Assembly (NCBI RefSeq): GCF_001660815.1
Contig: NZ_LYMI01000007.1
Location: 1 to 64,000 of the forward strand
Reading direction: 5' to 3'
DNA length: 64,000 bases
Source of the DNA: Xanthomonas nasturtii
GTDB taxonomy: Bacteria; Pseudomonadota; Gammaproteobacteria; Xanthomonadales; Xanthomonadaceae
In this document: positions 19,037 through 27,762 of the stretch, one piece after another
How the letters are laid out: each line of letters starts with the position of its first letter
Numbering within the stretch: the stretch's first letter is position 1
Made by a program: the position numbers and the translations under genes
The notes under the pieces: model-generated
What the model saw: the letters and a program-made list of their open reading frames with translations, nothing else
Databases searched by the model: none
Told to the model about the DNA's origin: nothing

Positions 19037-19423
19037 ATGAGTACGCTCGTTTCGCTCCCTACCGCCGCCCCGGCACCGGACTACCAGTCCATCGACCGGC
19101 CACTGAACTTTTCCGTGGCCGCCGCCGCCAAAGTGCGCGAGCTGATCCAGGAAGAAGGCAATGCCGAGCTGGCATTGCGCGTCTACATCCAGGGTGGCGG
19201 GTGCTCCGGCTTCCAGTACGGCTTCGAGTTCGACGAAAACCGTGCCGAGGACGACCTGGCGGTAGCCACCGATGGCGTGACGCTGCTGGTCGACCCGCTG
19301 AGCCTGCAATACCTGATGGGCGCTGAGGTGGACTACACCGAGAGCCTGACCGGCGCACAGTTCGTGATTCGCAACCCCAACGCGAAAACGACTTGCGGTT
19401 GCGGGAGCAGCTTCAGCGTTTGA
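19037..19423 (+). CDS. erpA: Iron-sulfur cluster insertion protein ErpA
   Basis: The 128-residue A-type carrier delivers Fe-S clusters to target apoproteins. The three cluster cysteines are Cys56 ([11 protein letters not shown]), Cys120 and Cys122 ([11 protein letters not shown]). The start ATG at 19037 yields the typical variable N-terminus before [13 protein letters not shown]. IscA and SufA share this fold; the isolated location and Xanthomonas naming favour ErpA. Confidence 0.93.
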   Translation: MSTLVSLPTAAPAPDYQSIDRPLNFSVAAAAKVRELIQEEGNAELALRVYIQGGGCSGFQYGFEFDENRAEDDLAVATDGVTLLVDPLSLQYLMGAEVDYTESLTGAQFVIRNPNAKTTCGCGSSFSV

Positions 19424-20339
19424 GTACGGGTGGGTGCTGGGCGGCTGTGTGTATTGCGCGCTTGTGGTCAACCGCCTGTGTTGCGATGGCCGATGTCCTG
19501 GCGATATGCAGCCAATAAGGCCCTAATTCCTGCGCGTCGTGTCGATGGCGACAGATGTATGCCGGCTGCGACCTGATGCGTCTCAAGCTGCTGGTGGTAC
19601 GGGAGAGCGCCTGGCGCATGTTGTCGTAGGCCGTACGCAAAGCGTCGCTTGCCCCGCTTGCTGGAATGGCGATGCGACCGCCGGACTGCCATCAACGTGA
19701 TGGCCGCCGATTTGACCGGCGCACTGCGCGAATCGTCGCCGTAGATCACGCCTGCATCTGGTGTTTTAACGATCCGTGATTGCTGCAGTCATCCTCTATT
19801 GCGAGGACACCGCCGCGCCCCGTGCTGTGGGGTTCGTCCAACGACGCCACCATCCCGCTCAACAATGCGTAGACGGCCATTGCCGGGTTCAAGCGCCGCG
19901 GCAGCAACCAGGTGTCGCTGGTGGATATCGGCAGTGGCAACCCCGACGACAACTCGGCCTTCGTCCATCTGGTGGCCAACGAGCCGTGCATCGTGGCGGT
20001 GCGGCATCAGCTGCTGGACAAGCAGCGGTAACGCCACGGTCATCGTTTGATGCTGCCGCAGGTGCAGGCCGATGCAGCTGCGGGCTTCGATGCGCCCGCA
20101 CCTGCACCGGCTCGTAGCAGCCGCGTTTCCCTCTACGGATAGGACTTGCAACGCCTGTTCTGACGCGACAGCTGCGCATGCTGCCCCTGCATCGGTCGGC
20201 GTGCGACATGCCGTGAACCACGCGCCGAACCTTGTCTCCGGCGCTGGTGGCCGCGGCGTCTGAACACGCACTGCAGGCGCGGCAAGCAGACCGCGTGCGA
20301 CGGTTGCAGGCGCTGGCGATTATCGGCAGGCTTGCGCGG
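19424..20339. other. Gap containing only a hydrolase remnant
   Basis: Over 900 bases between erpA and nudC hold no intact gene. The only coding-like trace is the interrupted frame at 19800-20031, listed separately. The rest shows no supported reading frame. Confidence 0.6.
19800..20031 (+). pseudogene. Remnant of the C-terminus of an alpha/beta-hydrolase-like protein
   Basis: One frame reads RPVLWGSSNDATIPLNNA, then a TAG stop at 19870-19872, then TAIAGFKRRGSNQVSLVDIG and SGNPDDNSAFVHLVANEPC, ending at a TAA at 20029-20031. PVLWGSSND.TIP is like the acid-residue loop of alpha/beta hydrolases (GxxDxxVP) and the later His could be the catalytic one. The upstream part of the protein is missing. 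The hydrolase assignment is tentative; that it is a broken coding sequence is more secure. Confidence 0.45.
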
Positions 20340-21230
20340 ATGTCAGAGTCTCTTTTTTCATCTTCCGGTTTTGCCTTCACCCACGCCCCGCTCGATCGCG
20401 GAGATGTGCTGCGTGACGATCCCGACGCCCTGGCGCGGTTATGGCCGCAAGGCCGTGTGCTGTTGCTCGATGCCAAAGGTGCGGCGCTGGCCGATGCCGA
20501 TGGACAGCCGCTGCTGATGGAGGGTGCTGCGTTGGCCGACGGGCCGGAGGCGGCGATCTTCCTGGGCCTGCGCGACGCGGTGTGCTGGTTCTGTCTGCCG
20601 GCCGACATCGTTGCGGTGCAGGCGCCGCAGCGGATCGATCTGCGCCAGGCGGCCGCCGACTGGCCGGCCGACATCGCCACCGCCTTCGCCTATGCACGCG
20701 CGATGCTGCACTGGCAGTCACGCACGCGCTTCTGCGGCGTGTGCGGTGGGGCGATTGCGTTCCGCCGCGCCGGTTTCATCGCGCATTGCACGCAGTGCCA
20801 GACCGAGCACTACCCGCGTGTGGATCCGGCCATTATCGTGGCCGTCAGCGATGGTGCGCGCCTGCTGCTCGGCCGTCAGGCCAGCTGGGCGACCGGGCGT
20901 TATTCGGTGATTGCCGGGTTCGTCGAACCGGGCGAGTCGCTGGAGCAGACCGTGGCGCGCGAGGTCTTCGAAGAAACCCGCGTGCATGTGCAGGACTGCC
21001 GCTATCTGGGCGCGCAGCCATGGCCGTTTCCGGGCGCGCTGATGTTGGGCTTCACCGCGCGCGCCGCGGCGACCGAGGTGCCGCAGGTCACCGGCGAGCT
21101 GGAACACGCGCGCTGGGTCAGCCATGCGCAGGTCGGCGCTGCGCTGGCCGGCGAGGGTGAGATCGGCTTGCCGCCGCGCATTTCCATTGCGCGTGCGTTG
21201 ATCGAGCATTGGCATCGTGCGCATGCTTGA
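20340..21230 (+). CDS. nudC: NAD(+)/NADH diphosphatase (NudC-type; NAD-decapping)
   Basis: The 296-residue Nudix protein has the zinc ribbon (RFCGVCGG and AHCTQCQTEHYPRVDP), a Nudix box (GFVEPGESLEQTVAREVFEE) and the downstream AQPWPFPGALMLGF that matches the NudC-specific SQPWPFPxS motif. It hydrolyses NADH to NMNH and AMP and, in E. coli, removes NAD caps from RNA. The ATG at 20340 is preferred; the frame remains open further upstream to 20232. Confidence 0.93.
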   Translation: MSESLFSSSGFAFTHAPLDRGDVLRDDPDALARLWPQGRVLLLDAKGAALADADGQPLLMEGAALADGPEAAIFLGLRDAVCWFCLPADIVAVQAPQRIDLRQAAADWPADIATAFAYARAMLHWQSRTRFCGVCGGAIAFRRAGFIAHCTQCQTEHYPRVDPAIIVAVSDGARLLLGRQASWATGRYSVIAGFVEPGESLEQTVAREVFEETRVHVQDCRYLGAQPWPFPGALMLGFTARAAATEVPQVTGELEHARWVSHAQVGAALAGEGEIGLPPRISIARALIEHWHRAHA

Positions 21231-21303
21231 GCCTGGCCGGCTGTTGCAGCGGTGCAGCGGCGCTTGCGTCCGCTCGGCTAGACTCGGCTGAGGAGGCCCA
21301 CCC

Positions 21304-22194
21304 ATGTTCACTATCCTGGTTGCCGTCGTCGTCGCACTCGCGTTGGGCCATCTGGTGCCGGCGCAGGTGGCCAGGCTGCGCAATTTCGCCTGGTTCGGCC
21401 AATGGCTGCGCCGACTGGACAGTCATGCGGCCGGGCGCGGCGTGTGGCAGGGCCGTTATGGCGTGCTGCTGGCAGTGCTGCCGGCGCTGCTGGTGGTGCT
21501 GTTGCAGTGGCTGCTGGACGATGTCTGGCACGGCTTTGTGGCCTTGCTGTTCGGTGTGGCGGTGCTGGCCTGGACCTGGGGCCCGCGCGATCTGGATCGC
21601 GATGTCGAAGCGGTGATCGACGCCGATGAGCCGGGCGCGCGGCGCGATGCGATCGCGCAGTTGCAGGCCGCCGGCGGCAGCGTGCACGAAGACGCACCGT
21701 CGCTGGTGGAAGCGGTGGTGGTGAATGGACTGCGGCGCTGGTTTGCGGTGCTGTGGTGGTTTTTGCTGCTGGGGCCGTTTGGTGCGGTGCTGTACCGGCT
21801 CACGGCCTTGGCGGTGGAAAGCCCGCTGGCGGTCTTGCTGCCGCCACGCAATCTGGCCGGCGCGCGCTGGCTGCTGGCGGTGCTGGAATGGCCGGCGGCC
21901 CAGCTGATGACGGTCTCGATGGCGCTGGTGGGCAATTTCGACACCGTCTTCCGCGCCTGGCGCCAAGCGCATGGCAACCGTTGGTCGCTGGAGCCGCATT
22001 TTCTCGGGGCGGTGGCGCGTGCCAGCGTCAGTGCCGAATTACGCGACCAGGCGCACGATTACACCGACTCGGGCCTGGTGCCGGTGTGGCGCCGCCTGCC
22101 GGAAGTGCGCGATGCAATGAGTCTGGTCTGGCGCGTGTTGTTGCTGTGGATGGTGGTGTTGGCGTTGCTGGTGATTGCGGGGTGGGTGCGGTAG
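21304..22194 (+). CDS. ampE: AmpE-like regulatory membrane protein
   Basis: The 296-residue inner-membrane protein has hydrophobic segments near residues 1-20, 54-80, 140-165, 172-205 and the C-terminal 20 residues. It matches AmpE/CobD-like proteins (LGHLVPAQVARLRNFAWFGQWL; EAVVVNGLRRWFAVLWWF). AmpE is proposed to act with AmpD in beta-lactamase induction, but ampD is not adjacent here, so the physiological role is uncertain. Codon use is typical of the genome. Confidence 0.8.
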   Translation: MFTILVAVVVALALGHLVPAQVARLRNFAWFGQWLRRLDSHAAGRGVWQGRYGVLLAVLPALLVVLLQWLLDDVWHGFVALLFGVAVLAWTWGPRDLDRDVEAVIDADEPGARRDAIAQLQAAGGSVHEDAPSLVEAVVVNGLRRWFAVLWWFLLLGPFGAVLYRLTALAVESPLAVLLPPRNLAGARWLLAVLEWPAAQLMTVSMALVGNFDTVFRAWRQAHGNRWSLEPHFLGAVARASVSAELRDQAHDYTDSGLVPVWRRLPEVRDAMSLVWRVLLLWMVVLALLVIAGWVR

Positions 22195-22371
22195 TGCCTG
22201 TTCGGCATGTGTCAACGTTACTGCAGCACTGATGAGGCGTGTGGCGAGCAACCTGAGCAAATCGCTGTTGTGTGAACTGGCTGCTCGCTTGACTGCCAAG
22301 ACTCCGATATCGCCAAGCGGCGCGGCATCGCACTTTCGTAAGCCCTGGGCGCTGCTTCAGTGGACATAGCC

Positions 22372-22779
22372 TCAGCCCGGAGCAAGCAAGGTAAATGGAA
22401 GCCAAGGCAAATTTCTCCCTATCCAAAAGCCTGGCAATAAAATCCCCCAGAGCCAGGGAGAGCCAAGGATTCTGGCCAGTGGCATCAAGCGCCTTGGCTG
22501 CCATCCGAGATGCCACAGCGCCGCCCACGGGATAAGAAACAAGAGCCCGGCTGCAAGCGCGTTCATTTTGATAGCTGTAACTAAATCACCGTGTGCGAGC
22601 GCATGCAGGGCACGCGTGATGCCACACCCAGCGCAATAGAAGCCCGTCAACGCGTGAAAGATGCAGGGTGGGAATGGGTTTCCCGGAAGGTTGGGATCAA
22701 ACTTCCAAAAAATCCAGACGCCCGCACCGACTGCCAAGGCAGCCGGTGCGAGCGAAAGCTGAACTAGGCGCTTTGACAC
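22372..22779 (-). CDS. DUF2752 membrane protein
   Basis: The 135-residue protein shows the DUF2752 signature FPPCIFHALTGFYCAGCGITRALHAL, with paired cysteines between two membrane helices, followed by further hydrophobic segments. Function is unknown. A GTG at 22779 is chosen as start because it lies two bases after the stop of the CD225-type gene, indicating translational coupling; the longer open frame overlaps that gene. Confidence 0.8.
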   Translation of the reverse strand: MSKRLVQLSLAPAALAVGAGVWIFWKFDPNLPGNPFPPCIFHALTGFYCAGCGITRALHALAHGDLVTAIKMNALAAGLLFLIPWAALWHLGWQPRRLMPLARILGSPWLWGILLPGFWIGRNLPWLPFTLLAPG

Positions 22780-22781
22780 GC

Positions 22782-23162
22782 TTATCTCGAATTCTCGATC
22801 TGCTGCTGCATCTCGATAATGCGTTCCTTGTAGCCATCTACGCCAAGGCTGGCGATCGAGACGATCCAAAGAATCAATCCGAGCACAAAGATGCCAGTGG
22901 TAACCCAGGCCAGTATCTTTGCAGTATTAGATGCCTTGATCGCTGCTGGAATATCTCCTGCGTTGAGCAAGGGATTGACCTTCGCGGCAAAGATGATTGC
23001 CACGATGCCGGTAATAATGCCCGGAATGGTCCAGCATGAGCAGCAAACCAGAACGCAAAGAACCGTCATCGTGATGGACCAGGCCAGATGATTCCGGATC
23101 GGCTGGACAGGCGGCGGAACGACGGAAGGCTGCGGATGGATCGGCGGTGGGATGGCACTCAT
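22782..23162 (-). CDS. CD225/dispanin-family membrane protein
   Basis: The 126-residue protein has a Pro-rich N-terminus (MSAIPPPIHPQPSVVPPPVQ) and two hydrophobic segments. CCSCWTIPGIITGIVAIIFAAKV is the dispanin/CD225 hallmark, and a second membrane helix (ILAWVTTGIFVLGLILWIV) follows. In eukaryotes the fold includes interferon-induced membrane proteins; bacterial members have no known function. It forms a two-gene operon with the DUF2752 gene. Confidence 0.85.
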   Translation of the reverse strand: MSAIPPPIHPQPSVVPPPVQPIRNHLAWSITMTVLCVLVCCSCWTIPGIITGIVAIIFAAKVNPLLNAGDIPAAIKASNTAKILAWVTTGIFVLGLILWIVSIASLGVDGYKERIIEMQQQIENSR

Positions 23163-23449
23163 GGTGAAGCTCCTTGGGTGGTAAACAACTGCGAACTGAT
23201 GGGTGAGTGGGATGCGTTATCCGGTGCCGGGCGCATCGGCATGCCTATCGCTGCCGGCATGACGGCCAGCCACCGGAGTGCGCGACGCCCGCCGATCACG
23301 GCAGGCGCCTCAGGCGCGATGATGTTGAGCACAACGACGTCCCCCGTTACGACCGGCCGCGTCCGCTTGGTGGGCGCGGCGGCAAAGCGTGCAATGGCGC
23401 ACAGGCTACTCGCGGCACGCGATGGACGCAAAGCCTGCACCTGCCGGGC

Positions 23450-25372
23450 TCAGGGACGATCCTGACGCAGTGCGCGCACCTGTTGTTCCAACAGCGCGGC
23501 GTTGGCCTGGTCGCCGGCAACCGCTGCACCTGCCACCACGTCGATCTGCGCGCGCATCCGCCGCGGCACCCGCATGCGGCCCAGGCGGGTGTCGCGCCGG
23601 CTCCACATGCTCGACCACATGCCGCGCAGCGCCAGCGGAATCACCGGCACGCTGCGGCGCGCCAGGATTTTTTCGACGCCGGATTTGAACGGCGCGATCT
23701 CGCCGTCCTTGGTCAACGCGCCTTCCGGGAAGATGCATACCAGTTCGCCATCGGCCAACGCGGCATCGATGCGGTCGAAGGCCTGCTGCATCAGCGCAGG
23801 GTCTTCGCGCGCGCCTGCGATCGGGATGGCCTTGGCGGTGCGGAAGATCCAGCGCATCACCGGGATGCGGAAGATCTTGTAGTACATGACAAAACGCACC
23901 GGGCGCGGAATCACTGCCGACAGGATCAGCGCGTCCATGTAGCTGACGTGGTTGCACACCAGCAATGCGGCGCCTTCGTCGGGCACATGTGCGTCGATGT
24001 CGCGCGCGCGCAGGCGGTACAACACGCTCACCAGCACCCAGCTGAGGAAGCGCATCAAAAATTCGGGCACCAGGGTGAAGATCCACAGCGCCACCAACGT
24101 ATTGGCGATGGCCAGCGCCAGGAACACCTGTGGAATGCTCAGGCCGGGCAACGGAATACGCACCCCGAACAGCACGACCTGCGGCAGCTGCAGTGCGATA
24201 CCGATGACCGCCGCGGCCACGATGAACAACGCGTTCTGGATGTTGAGCCCGGCGATCGCGCGCGACAGCTCGGCCTTGGGCGTGCGGCTCTGGATCAGCG
24301 CAAACAACGGCACCACGAACAGGCCGGTGAACAGGCCGATTCCGACCAGATCGACGATCAGCCGCACGCTGCCGGGCTGCTGCACGAACTGGCCGATTGA
24401 CAGATCGCTTACCGGCGCTGCACCGGGGCGGGCGAAGTACAGGTCCAGCAGGAATGCGCTGATGCCGAACGCGCCCAGCGGCACCAGACCGATCTCCACG
24501 GTGCGCCCGCACAGCCGTTCGCAGAGCAGCGAACCGACGCCGGTGCCGATCGAAAACAGCGCCAGCGCAAACACGTACAAGTCCTGCTGGCCGCCCAGAT
24601 TGAGCTGCGCATAGGTGGGCAACTGCGCTGTCAGCACGGTGCCGACGAACCAGAACCACGACACCCCGAGCACCGCGTTGCGCACCGCCGGCGTGCGCCG
24701 GGTCAGGCGCATGATGGCGCGCGATTCGGGGATGGGGTTCCAGTTGATGGTCAGCTCGGGCGCGCCGGCATCGACCTTGGGCACCAGCCGCGCCACCAGG
24801 TTGCCGGTGACCGCGATTGCGATCACCGCGGTGGCCGCAGCCTCCGGGCCATGGCTGCCGGCAATCTGGAAGATCAGCCCGCCGAAGATCATGCCGCACA
24901 GGATCGAAATGGAGGTGCCCATTTCGACCAGGCCATTGCCGCCGGTGAGTTCCTCGGGTTTGAGCACCGAAGGCAGGATCGAATACTTCACCGGCCCGAA
25001 CAGGGTGGACTGCAGGCCGGTGCAGAACAGCGCAATCAGCAATATCGCCATGTTCTCGGTGAGAAAGCCCACTGCGGCCAGCGACATGATCGCGATTTCC
25101 ATCGTGGTGGTGATCACGATGAGTTTCTGCTTCTCCAGTTTCTCGGCGATCTGGCCGGCCAGCGCGGAGAACAGGAAGTACGGCAGGATGAACAATGCCG
25201 GCGCCAGATTGGTGTAGAGCGTGCGCTGCGCCGCATCGATGCCCAGGTAGAACAACAAGCCGATGATGGCCTGCCGATAGACATTGTCGTTGAACGCGCC
25301 CAACGCCTGCACGGCGAAGAACGGCAAGAAGCGGCGCTGCCTGAGCAGGGCGAACTGACTGTGACCGGACAT
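23450..25372 (-). CDS. MFS transporter fused to 1-acylglycerol-3-phosphate acyltransferase (LplT-PlsC type)
   Basis: The 640-residue protein joins a 12-helix LplT-like major facilitator (about residues 1-420; ALGAFNDNVYRQAIIGLLF) to a PlsC acyltransferase domain (about 440-640). The acyltransferase motifs are NHVSYMD (NHxxxxD) and FPEGALTKDG. LplT flips lysophospholipids inward and the acyltransferase re-acylates them, so the fusion is a one-chain lysophospholipid repair system. It resembles E. coli LplT-Aas but lacks the Aas acyl-ACP synthetase domain, so it needs acyl-ACP or acyl-CoA made elsewhere. Confidence 0.9.
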   Translation of the reverse strand: MSGHSQFALLRQRRFLPFFAVQALGAFNDNVYRQAIIGLLFYLGIDAAQRTLYTNLAPALFILPYFLFSALAGQIAEKLEKQKLIVITTTMEIAIMSLAAVGFLTENMAILLIALFCTGLQSTLFGPVKYSILPSVLKPEELTGGNGLVEMGTSISILCGMIFGGLIFQIAGSHGPEAAATAVIAIAVTGNLVARLVPKVDAGAPELTINWNPIPESRAIMRLTRRTPAVRNAVLGVSWFWFVGTVLTAQLPTYAQLNLGGQQDLYVFALALFSIGTGVGSLLCERLCGRTVEIGLVPLGAFGISAFLLDLYFARPGAAPVSDLSIGQFVQQPGSVRLIVDLVGIGLFTGLFVVPLFALIQSRTPKAELSRAIAGLNIQNALFIVAAAVIGIALQLPQVVLFGVRIPLPGLSIPQVFLALAIANTLVALWIFTLVPEFLMRFLSWVLVSVLYRLRARDIDAHVPDEGAALLVCNHVSYMDALILSAVIPRPVRFVMYYKIFRIPVMRWIFRTAKAIPIAGAREDPALMQQAFDRIDAALADGELVCIFPEGALTKDGEIAPFKSGVEKILARRSVPVIPLALRGMWSSMWSRRDTRLGRMRVPRRMRAQIDVVAGAAVAGDQANAALLEQQVRALRQDRP

Positions 25373-25440
25373 GCAGTTTCCTTTGCGAACGCGCGCAGCC
25401 TAGCAGGCTTCCACGGCGGGCTGGTGCATGGCCGATGCGC

Positions 25441-26343
25441 TCAGCGCGGAGCGCGTGCCGATGGCGCACGTCGCGCGGCCTGGGCGCGCAGCAGCGCCAT
25501 GAAGGCACGCGCGGCCGGGGTGGGATCGGGCCGCCACACCGCATAGGTCAAAAAGCCGAAGCGCTCCTTCAGCGCGACCGTCACCACCCCGCGCATGGCC
25601 GCAGCCATGGTGTGCGGCACGATGCCCACGCCCAGGTCGGCGGCGACCAGTTCGCGCACCAGATCGGCATGGGTGACCTCGTATTGCTGGCGCTGCCGCA
25701 AACCGGCCTGCGCGAAGGCCGCATCGACGATGCCGCGCACGCCGGCACCGGGAATCAGCCCGGCCATCGGTTCGTCGTCGAGCTCGGCCAGCGCCACCCG
25801 TTTGCGCGCGGCAAAGCGGTGGCCGGGGGCCACGATCAAGGCCAGCGCCTCTTCATGCAGCAGCAGGCGCTGCGCTGGCACCGCGACCTGCGGGCCGACG
25901 CCGACCAGGGCCACATCCAGCCGGCCTTCACTCAGGTCGTGCAGCAGGGCCTCGCTCATCGCAGTGCGCAGGTGCACGTCCACCCGCGCATGCGCGCTGC
26001 GAAACGCGCGCAGCAGCGTGGGCAGCTGCACGGTGGTGAGCGAGGAGATCTGCCCCAGCGTGAGCCGGCCGCGCACCGTGCCCAGGGCCTGGGCCATTTC
26101 CTCGTGCAGGCGCTCGGCCGCGCGCAAGGTTTCGCGGGCGTTATGCAGGAATACCTCGCCGGCTGCGGTAGGCCGCACCTGGCGGGTGCCGCGTTCGAAC
26201 AGGCGCGCGCCGAGGGTTTCCTCGATCTTGGCGACCTGATGGCTGAGCGCCGATTGCACGGTGTTGCAACGGCGTGCGGCAGCGGTAAAGCCGCCTTCTT
26301 CGGCCACGGCCACGGCAAATTCCAGTTGGCGCAGGGTCAGCAT
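25441..26343 (-). CDS. LysR-family transcriptional regulator
   Basis: The 300-residue protein has the N-terminal LysR helix-turn-helix (MLTLRQLEFAVAVAEEGGFT, QSALSHQVAKIEETLGARLF) and a substrate-binding domain from about residue 90. Its start lies about 100 bases from the divergent MFS gene at 26441, the usual arrangement of a regulator with its target. The inducer is not predictable. Confidence 0.95.
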   Translation of the reverse strand: MLTLRQLEFAVAVAEEGGFTAAARRCNTVQSALSHQVAKIEETLGARLFERGTRQVRPTAAGEVFLHNARETLRAAERLHEEMAQALGTVRGRLTLGQISSLTTVQLPTLLRAFRSAHARVDVHLRTAMSEALLHDLSEGRLDVALVGVGPQVAVPAQRLLLHEEALALIVAPGHRFAARKRVALAELDDEPMAGLIPGAGVRGIVDAAFAQAGLRQRQQYEVTHADLVRELVAADLGVGIVPHTMAAAMRGVVTVALKERFGFLTYAVWRPDPTPAARAFMALLRAQAARRAPSARAPR

Positions 26344-26440
26344 GCGATCTCAAAACGCGATGGACACGGTGAAAACAATACATTGGAAAGATGCGGCGTC
26401 GCTGCCCACACTGCGCCCACTCCTTCAGCAGGCACCTGCC

Positions 26441-27631
26441 ATGACCGTCGAACCGATTGCCCACCTACCATTGCCGCGCCGGCTGGTGCTGCTGATGGCC
26501 GCCGCCACCGGGCTGGCGGTGGCGAGCAACTATTACGCCCAGCCCCTGCTGGAAACGCTCGCGCAGGCGTTCGGCATCCAGGTGCGCAGCGCCGGTGCGG
26601 TGGTCACGGCCGCGCAGCTGGCCTACGCGGCCGGCTTGCTGTTGCTGGTGCCGCTGGGCGACCGGCTGGAGCGGCGCGGGCTGATCGTGGGCCTGTTCGT
26701 GCTGAGCGCGCTGGGCCTGCTGGTGAGCGCCAGTTCGCACAGTTTTGCGATGTTGCTGGTGGGCACCATCGTGACCGGCGCCAGCTCGGTGGCGGCGCAG
26801 ATTCTGGTGCCGTTTGCGGCCACGCTGGCCGCGCCCAAGGAGCGCGGGCGGGTGATCGGTACGGTGATGAGCGGGTTGTTGCTGGGCATCCTGCTGGCGC
26901 GCACGGCCGCCGGGGTGCTGGCCGGTGTTGGCGGCTGGCATACGGTGTACTGGATCGCCTCGGGCGCGTTGCTGTTCACTGCCGGCTTGTTGTGGCGCGG
27001 GCTGCCGCGCCATCCCGGCAATGCGCAGTTGTCCTATCCGCAGCTGGTGGGCTCTGTGTTGACGCTGCTGCGCGACGATGCGGTGCTGCGATCGCGTTCG
27101 GTGCTGGGCGGGCTGATCTTTGCCGGTTTCAGCATGTTCTGGACCACGCTGGCGTTTTTGCTGTCCGGGCCAAGTTATGGCTATGGCATAGCGGTGATCG
27201 GGTTGTTCGGCCTGATCGGCGCGGCTGGTGCGCTGGCCGCCAATCGCTCCGGGCATTGGTCCGACCACGGGCATGGCGATCGGGTCAGTTGGGGCGGGCT
27301 GGTGATGTTGCTGCTGTCGTGGGGATTGCTGGCGTTTGCGCCGCAATCGATCGGCTTGCTGATCGTCGGCGTGCTGCTGCTGGATATCGCGGTGCAAGGC
27401 GTGCATATCGCCAACCAGAGCGTGATCTATCAGCGCAATCCCAATGCGCGTAATCGCATCACCTCGGCCTACATCACCTGCTACTTCATCGGCGGCGCGG
27501 TGGGTTCGACATTAGGCACGGCGGCGTATGCGCAGGCCGGCTGGAACGGCGTGGTGATCGGTGGCGCAGTGCTGGCCGTGGCGGCGTTGGGATGGGTGTG
27601 GCTGAGCGTGGCGCGCAAGCAGTGGAAGTAA
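26441..27631 (+). CDS. MFS transporter (YnfM/sugar-efflux-like)
   Basis: The 396-residue protein has about 12 membrane helices. The start ASNYYAQPLLETLAQAFGI is characteristic of a DHA1-type exporter subfamily, and the loop 2-3 motif PLGDRLERRGLI is present. Substrate unknown. The ATG at 26441 follows the family N-terminus; an ATG at 26360 would add 27 residues that overlap the regulatory region with the divergent LysR gene, which probably controls it. Confidence 0.88.
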   Translation: MTVEPIAHLPLPRRLVLLMAAATGLAVASNYYAQPLLETLAQAFGIQVRSAGAVVTAAQLAYAAGLLLLVPLGDRLERRGLIVGLFVLSALGLLVSASSHSFAMLLVGTIVTGASSVAAQILVPFAATLAAPKERGRVIGTVMSGLLLGILLARTAAGVLAGVGGWHTVYWIASGALLFTAGLLWRGLPRHPGNAQLSYPQLVGSVLTLLRDDAVLRSRSVLGGLIFAGFSMFWTTLAFLLSGPSYGYGIAVIGLFGLIGAAGALAANRSGHWSDHGHGDRVSWGGLVMLLLSWGLLAFAPQSIGLLIVGVLLLDIAVQGVHIANQSVIYQRNPNARNRITSAYITCYFIGGAVGSTLGTAAYAQAGWNGVVIGGAVLAVAALGWVWLSVARKQWK

Positions 27632-27762
27632 GTGTGGCTGACAGAGCGACGGCGCGGCTGTCGGATGGAGGTCGCCTGTGCTTGCATCGCATCGCCCGGC
27701 ATCGGCTGTCCACATGGATGCTGCATTGGTGCGCGGCCTCCGCGCCTACCGACAAGGACGCG

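Noticed and set aside
17633..19471. Extension of the DUF4126 frame far upstream on the minus strand
   Set aside because: The extension overlaps erpA, bactofilin and the coiled-coil gene on the other strand; the family N-terminus begins at the ATG at 17632.
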